The notes under the pieces are model-generated. The model searched no databases. It was not told the origin of the DNA and saw nothing but the letters and a program-made list of their open reading frames with translations. From assembly GCA_017399265.1 (NCBI GenBank), contig JAFQDL010000008.1, forward strand, positions 62,001 to 126,000: a DNA stretch of 64,000 bases, in the 5' to 3' direction. The DNA is from Clostridia bacterium (GTDB lineage: Bacteria > Bacillota > Clostridia > Christensenellales > UBA1242). Positions within the stretch are counted from its first letter, which is position 1, and each line of letters opens with the position of its first letter. The position numbers and the translations under genes were made by a program. Positions 8,896 to 21,100 of this stretch are shown in pieces.

Positions 8896-9037
8896 TGGAT
8901 AAGTATTATTTTGTTTTTAATAAATCTATACAACTCGAAAAAATCGCTATATTTAGGATTTTTTAAAAAACATTATTGATGGTGTGGTTTGGCTTTTAAA
9001 AGTCACTTTTTCAAATTTTTAAATTACATATCTTCGT

Positions 9038-9066
9038 TTGACAAAAAATATGTCACTTTATATAAT
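9038..9066 (+). promoter_or_regulatory. Perfect consensus vegetative promoter for the giant gene
   Basis: TTGACA (9038-9043), 17 bp, TATAAT (9061-9066). This is an exact consensus, implying the 12.3-kb gene is expressed in vegetative cells. The upstream stretch 8896-9037 is A+T-rich with no feature I recognise. Confidence 0.85.
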
Positions 9067-9140
9067 TAATTATATAAAAATGATAAATAATATATATAAG
9101 TGTTTATGCTTTTATAATCAAATAGCTTAGGAGAAGAAAA

Positions 9141-12100
9141 ATGGATAGGAAGTTCAAAAAACTAGCTAAAGCTGAGAATAAACCAGAGAAAAAGGAGAAG
9201 AAACCTCGCAGTATTAAGTGGGGCAAGGTTATCCTTATTGTATTTATATCTCTGGTGGTATTGATGGCTGCTGGTACAGGTATATATGCCTTAGCAGGTG
9301 GATTTAACGAAGTTGTAATAGGTATGACGAATATCTATTTCGATATAAATGATGTTACATCTACGTCACAGACCATCTTAATAGAAGACGATCATACACT
9401 GGTTATTCACTATCTACCGGAGAATGCAACTGATATTAAACTGAATGCGTCAGTCACCATGGGTAATTCTGTAATAGTAGATCCAGTGATTACAGCAGGA
9501 CAGGAATTCACTATCAAGGTGGCTAAAGATGCTAATGGGCGTAATATAGGTGGATCTGCCGAGATTGAATTTACGAGTGCAGACGATGGTTCGTTAAGTA
9601 ATCTGGTTACTACATGTACTCTTCGTGTAATTGTAGATGTGCCAGTTAACCACGATGACTTGGTGTTTAAGTCAGACTTGCAATATATCCCAAGCAGTAC
9701 ACTTGCTAATACATACATCATCTCAAAGAATATGGAGAGTACAACTTTCTACCTAGAGAGCGAAAAATCCAACATTTTTGAGACTAATATATTCAATTCA
9801 GACAACCAAAGAGATGTGTATTTCTATTATCAGTTAGAGGGTGAGAATAGACCAGAAGTACCGATTGTGCTTGGTCAAACCAATATATTAGCTCCTGTTA
9901 CAGCTGTATTTAACGAAGAACTATTAAAGTATGAACTAACTTTCTGTCCTGGTGAGATTTTAGAAAATAGTATCAAGATTATTGCAAAAACTCACAGAAG
10001 CGTTACTATCCAAGATGAGTATTATGCTAAAGGCTTTGACAAATTAGAGTCTGAGTACCTAGGCAAAGATATAGACGAATTAAACGCGGATCAAGAATTC
10101 CTTAATTTAAAGAAAGAATTTGAAGACTTTTTGGTTAAATATGAATCATACTTTATACAAGACAATGCAGAAGCTATAAATTTCTTCAATGGGTTAAAAA
10201 GTACAGGTACATTATTTATCACAGTTAATAGCGAGTTTGACTCAAAAGTAAGACAAGCTCTATCATACGTATTTGTGTCTGAGTATGTCAATTTCTACAT
10301 ATCCGATGTCAAAGTAGATTCGTTTAGAGTTACTGACGAAGAGAGAGATTTTAATATTACATCTAGTGACAGACAAGAACAATATATCGTTTATTCAGAT
10401 TCTAATACTTTTTCATTAATGGACAAGTTTGAGATAGATTTAGCTGCTACATCACTAACAGGTGGTTCTAGTCAAGAAATCCAAAGTGCTGCTATCAAAG
10501 AGTTGATGATGAATAACTTGGATATCAAGGTGTTGTTGTTTGACAAATCTGGTAGAAGCGAAGTGAGTGATGTTGCACTAAACGCAAACTCCAATAACTT
10601 TATAGATAATACACAAATCAACTTTGATAACGTGTCTTGGCAAAATGACTTTATAGAATTCTTAAGTGACGATGATGATCCTTATCCTGATTTGCAAAGT
10701 ATGATTACTGGTATTCAAGAACATATTAGTGAAGGTAATTATTATTACTTTGACAAAGAAGAGAATGTATATAAGAGACTAGAAGGTCAAGAAGCTTCTA
10801 CAAAGAGTAGTAGTGTAGATTCTATCTTAGACTATTTGCTATTTATCAACCAATACGCAATTAATGAAAATGGCGATAGATTATTCGGTACTAGTAATCA
10901 ATACCTAACTGTAGAAAAGAATGTAGACAAAGACGGCAATTGGGTAGAAGGTCACGAAGGTGAATGGATATTTAATAAACTTATCCCATCTAAATCAGAT
11001 GATTTCCAAATATATCTAATGTTTGAGTTAAAAGTAAATGACGAAGACGGAAATAAAGTATTCTATGACTTTGCCAAAGTAAATGTTATGGAAACTAGTG
11101 GGACAGCCACAGATGGTGTGGAAAGAAATGAAATACTATCCTATGAGCCAACAATGTTTGTAGACTCTAATAATAGCGAAGTGGAGGCTGCATATAATTC
11201 CAAAGTTCCAATCGGAACAGTATTCGGAAAACAAAATATTACATTCAAGTCTGACGTGGTTGTAAACCCAGAAAGTATTGCTTACAATTCCTTCAAATTG
11301 TTTGCATTTGTGGGATATGAAGCTGCAGCTGCAGATGGAAAAATAGACTTGGTGTATGATGAACGTTCTATTATGACCAAATCTCTAATGAGTAATACTG
11401 CAGGTTATGAAGACACTACTTCAGCATATTACTACAGAGCATTAAATACTGGTAGAACTGACGTATTATATAGGTTTGAGAACCTTAACCAAGAACCTTT
11501 CCAGATGGTAGTTGAGTATGAGGACGATACTAAGAAAAAGGTTATTTCTACAAGATATGATTTCGAAAATACTCCTGATTCTAGTGTTATTCCTGATAAC
11601 AGAACTTATGGTGCTATATATGCATTTGAGATAACCAATGAGAATTGGGAGATAATAGCAGAATATGCCACAACTAATGAAATAGTTATATTTGGTTGCT
11701 ACGTCTTAACAGATATAGACAACAATCCAGTTAATAGAGAAGGTAAGAGAATATATACCGACGAACTTGTTGAGATTGATGATAATACAACTAATTATTA
11801 CAAAGTTGTAGAAGGTATGTATCAGACAACTGAAGATGTCTTGGAAAATTATGACGAAGATGAAAAGTATAGGTTAGATGATTATAATATTGTTACATAT
11901 ACAACTTTACACGAAATCAATCTTAACACTAATGCTATCACAACTGAAATAATCTTAGAAAACATCAATTTCTATTCCAAGTTTACAGAACCATTATTTG
12001 TAGAAGGTTTTGAAAGCGAATATGGTACACCATTATACTCTAAGATACCTGATACAGATAATTACAAATTTGCAGGTACATTGTTTGATAATGGTGATCT

Positions 12101-15100
12101 AATCAAGAGAAATACTACAACTCTTAACACAGAGCAATCTCTATATACTCTAAAGTTAATAGTAGATAATACATATAGGAACATAATATATGCCTCTCCA
12201 TTCGAAGCAAATTCAGTGGAAAGATACTTAGAATTAAGGGGCAAGAAAGCGGAAGATATTACACCTGAAGAAATATTAGAGCGAAACGAATTAGAGAGAG
12301 AGTTGTCCAATCTATTATTTGCTTGGAAATATGCATTCAACTTTGATACCAACAATTCTGACAACCAATTGAATTTCATTATAGGTTATTTAGACAAAGA
12401 CGGCAATTTCATAGAAGAAGACGAGTATGCAATAGCATCTAGTACTAAAGACACTTATTTGCAAGATTTCCTTAATAACAATATCCTAAAGATAGAAAAA
12501 GAAAATACTGCAAAAGAAATAATGGGTAACGACAATCCATTGATGTTTGCTCTACCTATTACTGTCCAGACACACAAGACCAACAGCTTAGAGACAGACA
12601 ACAAGCGTAATCTGAAATTAAATATATCCGAAGCCTTTAAGTCAGCATTCCTTTATGCTCCAACAGGAGATGTGGAATTGGTGGTTAACGACATAAAAGT
12701 AAATGATGTAAATGCTATTTACAATGATAAGTATAGTATCTATGCTAACGAGACTGATGCTGCTGGAACGATACAGTATGCTAATAGACTATCTATGACA
12801 GCGCAAGCAGAAGGTGATGCTTGGGAGATTAAATGGGACGACTTTGTTTATGACAAGATTTATCACATGCTACGTATATTTACTATTAACGAAGTCGACA
12901 AATTATTAGATACTGATACAATAACAAATGATATAAAATCTAACATAGTTCATGAATTAAAGTTTGGATACAGTGTAGAAGATTTGTATGGTGAGGATAA
13001 AAAGCCTTGGACTGGTACTAAGACAGCAGCTTCTGTATCTATATCAGGAGATATCCCATATGAAGGAATATTAGATGTCATTACAGCTAATAATGTCAGT
13101 GCTAACAAATACTTGTTGTTATACTTATTTGATTTGGACGGCTATGATACAGTAAAGAAATCTGAAGACCTTATAACACTATATAATATAGTTAATAATG
13201 CAACATTAAACCTAAGTAGTAAATATGAAGATAATATAAAAGCATTGTACAAAGAGTTAGTAGATAATAGTGATCCAGATTTAAAAACTGATTATGACCG
13301 ATTAATTACATACCTAAATATAATTAGCAAGTTATATATCAAGGTACAAGAATATAATGAGAATGTAATTGCAAAAGAGAGTGGCTATGAAGACAAGACT
13401 ATAGAAATCTTTGATATATACAATTTCGCTAATTTCAAATATACAACGGATATAAAAGGACCCAACACTAACAAGATATCATACGTAGATGTATATGGAG
13501 TATATCAAAGTCGAGACTTGTACAACTTGATAGAAGCGATGGCTCGCCAAAGTGATAAATTTAGAAATGAATATTTTGCTGCAGGGGGAATATTTAACGA
13601 GAAAATTCCTACTGCCAATCCTGATATATTTTTAACTTATAATATTCCAAACAAACCTGATTTAGTAGGTGATAATTATGTGCATTATTATACACTTGCT
13701 GTATATATATATAATAAGATAAGTAATACTAACCACCTTACATATAGAGATATTCCAGAGGCACCTACAGTATTTGACATATTTGGTGGGGGGCGTTATG
13801 AGAAATATATATTCCAATTCCTAATAGAAAACTATTTCTCACATCATGACGTATTTGAGTTTTATAATGATAATATTGTTTGTGTTCAACCTGGTTCAGG
13901 TGATCCTGTATGGAACAAATATGCTCCAGGTTGCAAATCAATAACCGACTATATGCGTGAGTTTAAAGTTAAAGAATTCACAATATCTCCAACTGAGTTC
14001 TACAAATACTTTGATGGATATACTGCAGATAATAGTATTTTGAAAGATGACGTGCTAAAAGTAGCATTGACACATGATGGATTTCTGCCTATATCTAGTA
14101 CAATAGACAAGATTATTGTTGATTACAAGATGTCTCTTAGTTTCGGTGATTTCACAATAACCGATACTACTAATCAAAATACTGTAATAGACTTCCATAT
14201 GGAGGCAGTTGCAGAATATTCACAACCTTATTTCTATGATGTAAAAACAGCTACTCATACTAAACTTGCTGATGGCGCTACAGTCAAAAATGTGATAGAC
14301 GAAAATTATGCTAATGTCAAAACGTTAGATAGTGTAAATGTTCGTTGTGTGAACTTATTAAAATTAATACAAGCAGGTTATACTGATGCAAGCCTATCAC
14401 TATCCGAAGGTATTACATTTGAAATCACAGAAGGTGATGGATTGGCCGTATTTGTCAGAACTAAAGGAGGGGTATTAGAACAATTAACTAATATCAAGGG
14501 TTATACTTCGGGCTCGGCTTCGGACTCGAGTGGAGTTGTTGACTTATACATCTTTGATAGTTTTATAGCAGGTACTTCTACTATCAAGATTACAGCGACT
14601 ATCGGCAAAAGGATTGCTTATATAGAGCTTGTAGTATCTCCTAACTTAACCTTAGTTAATAATATGACAGTAGATAATCAAAAAGCCTTGTTTGTCAGTG
14701 CTAGTACAGAGGACGAGAAAATATATGATTTGTCCAATTATTTCTCGATTTCTGGTAAAGAAGATGATATAACTCCTACATTCTATTTAAAATCGGTACA
14801 AGCACAAGGTTGGAATGGTGAATATAGTAATATAGGTACTATTAATGAAGAAGGTACCGAACTAGAAATTGTTGGAAATAATAAAATAATAATAGACGGA
14901 CAAAAGTTAATAATCACGGGTAAGTATTTTACAGAAATGATTATAACTATAGATATAGAATCTATTAGCGGAATACTACTAGCAGGTGGGCAATCCGATT
15001 CTCAAATAGATGACCTTGTTATACATGTCTATCCAGAGAAAAAGATATTATTAAATAGCACTTATTATAGAGAACTTTCTAATACTAATTCAGCATACAA

Positions 15101-18100
15101 GATTACATCTTTCAATAGTTCTATTAGACCATTTGAGTCAGGAGACGATCTTTATGGTTCGGTATTTACATTCCTAGAATTAGATCCTAATTGCCATGAA
15201 GAAAAAACTATTAATGGTAAGTCTATAGCGTACTTAAAGTCAGGCAACCCTACATATAACAATTGCGAAACCAATCCTATTGATGATGATGTTTCCATAA
15301 AAGTTAATACAGAAGAATCAAATTTACAAGGCATAAATTGGTATACAGGTGACGAAGCATACGAGTATAGCTTAAGTGATGATGAAAAGTTGTCTATATA
15401 CGATCAATACTACAAGACCGATGGCAATATGGTAGACCAGCCTACAGAACTTAATACATTTGTTTCTAGTGGTGTAAGTATAATAGAAGGTACTACTAAA
15501 CTAGATGTTATTCCATACAATAGATCGTTTATATTGCCTTTGAGTATATCTATTGCTGATTCATATATGATAGCAGGCAACAAACTAAACGTATTTATAC
15601 CTGTTGCTGGATACAATATTATAACGACTAGCAATGGAACAGATACACCTGCTGACTATAAAACTGAAAGTAATGAGTTCGATATGCCTACAGTTTATAT
15701 TACAGCAGGAGCAATGCATACATTTACAGACTTTATTCATTTCGAATATGCAGATGGTACACTAGATTACTTTAAGACATTTACTAATAATTTCTCTGAG
15801 TTAACATCGCTAGAAGTTTTGGGTAAACTAAAAACTGATTCTATGATTAGTGACGGATCTGGTTGTCGAATCAACCCACTTATCCCAGATTATAATTTAG
15901 GAATTGACGCTAGTGACACTAGTCCACTTATAGGATTTGAAGTAAATAGATTAGTCTACAAAGGTGTAGACGAAAAAATATCTGTAGACTTTATTATTAC
16001 AGAGTTTACGCCAGCAGGTAGAGGTACTGATGCCAAGATACCGCTAAGTAATCTATCTGTCAAGGTAGTTATTACACCTTCTGATAAGATAGATCTAGGC
16101 GAACATTTCGTAATAATCAAAAACGAATGTTTTGATGCTTTGGGTGTAGATGTCAAGAATGGTACTGATGTTAAGACTTTTGCAGGGGATCTAAATAGTT
16201 ACTTTGTAGTTGGTAAAGTATTAAATAATTTGTGGAACACTGCAACATTTGATGGCAATGAGTTAGAATTCGATGAAGTTGATTCTGAGACTAATAAGAT
16301 TATTTATAGAATAGGTGAATCAGGTATATACAAGATGAGTATTGAATTCTACCGAGATGGCACAAATGACGCAATAAACTGTGTAAGCCAAAATTTACAA
16401 AAAGTAGTATTCAATACTGAGATTATTCAAAATGACAAAGATAATATCCGTGCTAAAATAGTATTCCATACAACGACATCATCTATTGCATTAGGTGATA
16501 CTATGAAGATTGTTATTAGTGATTTCGTACCTGATATATTATTTGACTTTGATTCTGTAATAGAGGTAGAAAACGGAACAACTATAGACTGGTTCTTGAA
16601 GTACAAATTATTTATTAAGGATAATTACGATCCAGATCTTGTTAATGTGTATTTTAATACAATAGACAATGTTTCTGTTATCACGTATGGTAGTGAAAGC
16701 GATTTAACGACTATTACATTTAACAAACTTTGTACTACAGTGAATGGAAGTACAGGGCAGAATGTATTTATATTTAATAACTTTGATGATCCTATTACCT
16801 ACACTGTAAAAATAAACATTGGTGGTGATGACTTTGAAATCAAACCAATAAATGATGCTGGTGGTGAAACCGACTTAAAGATTATTCCTAAAGTGCCTAG
16901 TTCTAGAGAAGATATCACTTCTATCACTGTAGAGAATCTATCTTATGTATCAGACTTGTTTAGATATTTCTTCCATACTGATTTTGTACCAACTGATGCA
17001 GCAGACGAGAATGGCAATAAAGAGAAACTAAGCGTTGAGTTTTCTGTATCTGACGACAAAAAAATATTTACCTATGGTAATGAAACTTTGACGCTTAATG
17101 GTGATGTAGAACTAAATCCAGTAAAGGATGAGGCTGGAAATACTATTGATTATATGTTGGTATTTAAGAGTAGTAATAATGTAACAGCAGACTATAAAGT
17201 ATATGGATACTCGATTCCAGATCTTACTTTTGATGAAGAACCATTTATTAATAAAACAATCACAATCATTCCACATGTTACATTAAAATCTGACGTGTTA
17301 AATGGAGCAAGTGAATACAGTGGAATGAAACTACAGACATTTGTCGAAAACTACTTTAATAATTCAGTTAGTTATGAAATAATAGATAGCACAACTTTAA
17401 GTATTAACAATGGCGACACAACAACCGCTACAGTATCCTTTACTAATGTAGAGATTGTAAAAAATAAAGACACATATATATTACTAATGAATAATGATGC
17501 TAAATTTACAACAGAGGTTGTCAATAGTGTGGTAGACTTTAGTAAGCCATTTGGTTGGTTTGGATTAATCACTCCAATTTCGGTTACTCCTACTATAACT
17601 AACTCTATTGTATATAAAGATGATGCCGATCCTAAGGTGCTATTGTCATTGGAAAATGGTGTCAGCGTAAGTACATTTATTCGTTACTTAAACGGCTTAG
17701 GTGATAATCCTCCGATAGTTAAAGTGGAAGATAATAAATACACCATTACGCAAGGTGATTTAGTATATACTCTTGAGTTTAATGGGGTTACATTTATAGG
17801 AGACACTAATAGCTTTACGTTCCAACCTGATGTGACTCATTCTGTAAGTATATCTTTAACTAAAACTGATGGTGATTCAATCATAGAAATCATAAAAGAT
17901 ATATACGTAGCACTTTCACCAGTCAATACACTTTCTAATGATGTACTAAATCTTAGCGAATCACAACTACAACTTGTAGAGAACGGCATAAGTGTAACTG
18001 ACTTTGTAAAAATGTGGGTGTCTGATACAATAATTAGGGGCTATACACCTGTGGATACAGAAGGTGATAATGTAATTAAATACTCTAAAACTGGCCACAA

Positions 18101-21100
18101 CACAATAACATTTATATTAAATGGTGCTAGCATAAAAAATAATAGAATAATATTTATTTCAGAAGCTGACGGACATAATGTAACTATCAAAATTACTGGT
18201 GATTATTATGGTGATGTGGAAAAGGTTATTAATCTTACTCCTAAATACACAGTAGATATGAATAATGCAATTACTATAGAGAATGGTCAAAAACTAGATG
18301 CGTTGATTGAGGCATTGATGGTAGAGGGTTATCAAGAGGGTTATAACATTGTATCAGGTACAGATACTACTACTATAACCAAATCAGTAGAGGGCGACAG
18401 AACAATTACTATTGAATTGACTAATATTGGCTTAATTGGCACAAACAATATAATAGCATTAGGTGATAATGTTGAGATCAAGGTAGTAGTTGTACATAAT
18501 AGCGGTGAGACATTCACTCTTACTTTCAAAGAAAGCGAAAGTGAGATTACTACTCACATATTAATCAAAACTGATGCTGTTAAATTATTATTAAATACAC
18601 CGCCAGATCATACTTCTCATACTACTATAGAAAATGGTTCAAGTCTAAATTATCTATTAGCTAAATTCTTTGATATAAAGATTGAAACCCTTGATGAAAA
18701 GTATAATAAAAATGTAGATCCGTCTACTAAAACTATCACATTGACATCATCAGGCACAGATGGATATGTACTAGTAGTGACATTCTCAAATAATATTACA
18801 TTAACCTCATACAATATTCTATTTAATGAGACTGAGCCTGGTACAGACTATACTATAACTGTTGTAATTAAAAAAGGTGATTTAGACTTAGTTGATTTAA
18901 AATTCACTGTTACTCCAAACATGATAATATCTAATAGCGTATTTGACGCTACAGCCTTAACAATGCATAACGCTATGTCTATGGTAGAATTCTTAAACTC
19001 TCTTGGATTGCCAGAGATTGGAGATGGTAAATATACTCATAGTAATATAGAAACTAATGGAACTCGTGAATTGAAATTATCTAAAGATGGCTGTCCTACT
19101 ATTACTTTGAAATTTACTAATATTAAGATAGTATCAGACGCTAAATCAAAGTATAATTTAATCACAACAGCTGATAGCGATTACAAAGTAACTATTGTTA
19201 TCACTGATGTTGATAACACTGATGTTGATAATAAAGAGATTATAAGTATTGAGAAAGACATAGCAGTTACAACTATATTACAATCCAGTATTTATACTAA
19301 TACAATTACTATCAACAATGCTAGTCCATTAAGTGATTTCTTAAATGCGTACTTTAATGATGTAAGCACAACTAACGAGCCTGCTAACTATACAATAACA
19401 GGTGATAACGAAATAGAAATCACAAACACAATTAATGGTGTAGTGGTAACTACAACTCTAACATTTACAAATGCTACTATTTCAAATGATCTAAGAATAT
19501 TATTTACTGAGTCAGCAACAGATAGATCGGTTGGTATCAATATCGCTATAGGCGGAGTGAATGTTGTATCTACTACTGTCAAGCTTACTCCAAATATTAT
19601 TATTAATTCTTCTGTTTTAGTGGCTAATCCTAGCATAGAAAATGGTATATATTTAGACGAGTTTGCTAAAATATTTATTAATTCTAGTAAATACGATAGA
19701 ACAAAAACTACTCCTATAATATCTGAAAAGAAAATAGTCTTAAAAGACTTTGCTGGTAATATTGTAGCAACTCTTACATTAACAGATGATGATGCTACTA
19801 TAATTGAATACGATAGTAAAAACATAATTACTTTCAGTGATGATACTTCATCAATCAAAATTGTTGCTGGAGGTGTTACGATAAATTCCATAAGTATCAA
19901 TTGTATTATGACCATTAACAATTTTACAACAACTGAAAAACAGATAGAAGATGGTACATGTATTATTGATGTATTGCTAGGAAATTTTGCTACGATTAAT
20001 AGGGCTGTTTACGAGGCAGATCCTATAATAGAAAATAATACTTCACCTAATTATATTAAATATACTGCTTCTGGTACTAAAACCTTAACTATTTCGTTTG
20101 AGACTGCGACGATAGAATATGTAGATGGTATTCCAGTTATTAGATTTAAGATAGAAAATGGCTCATATACTGAGAGTGATATAACTATTAAAATTACAGA
20201 AAATACTATACCACTTGTAAGCTATAGCGCTACATTAAAGCCAATAACTATTGTAGCGCCAGCTGCTTACAATACTCCTGTAGTAGAAAATAGGGTAAAT
20301 ATTGATAATTTCTTAAGGGGGTATATACCTGATTTAGGTGATTATACTAGGAGTGAGCCTGTAGTTGCAGCAGCAGCGGATAGCGAAAGCTACAACACTA
20401 CTGTAGAATATAAGCACAATACTGATAGTAAGATACTAGTTGTGTCAGGCTTGGAATTCGATGGGAATTATGTAGTTTTCAATGGCAAGACTGACTATAA
20501 TGTAACTGTAAAATATTATGAAGGGACAGAAAGTTCTGAAACAAAATTATTAGCAGCGACAAAATTCAAGATCGAAGCGAATTATACAATCAAAGCGGAT
20601 AATTCTTGGAAAAATATTTATCCAGGCATGACACTAACGTCTTTGTTAAACGAACTGAATATAGATGCAGATAGTTATGATATCCCTACATTGACTACTG
20701 GCGATAGCGAGATTACTTTGACATCAAAAACTAATAGCAAAGAGTCTATTACTTTAACTCTAGTAGGATTTGTTGTAAATGTAGAAGAAACTACTACAAT
20801 TGAATTAAAGACTACTGCTGTATTGCCTGTCACATGCAAAGTTAATGACGCATCAAGTGATCCTGTAGATATAACAATTAAAGAAGGCATGGCAATTAGA
20901 GATTTCTTAGCAGAGTTTGATGGCTTTGGTTTGGGAGGATTTAATGTTGACAATTATACGATCACTTGTGATAGTGATACAAATGAAATCACATTAACTG
21001 AAAATGTCGAAACAAATCCAAATACTATTACACTTTCATGGGAAGGTATTGCTGAGGTAATAGCTGGAGATACTTCTTCACTACATATTATTGACTACGA

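Noticed and set aside
19388..19921. 177-aa minus-strand frame within the giant gene
   Set aside because: Hydrophobic Val/Ile/Thr-rich composition is what the complement of an Asn/Asp/Thr-rich coding strand gives; no SD or promoter.
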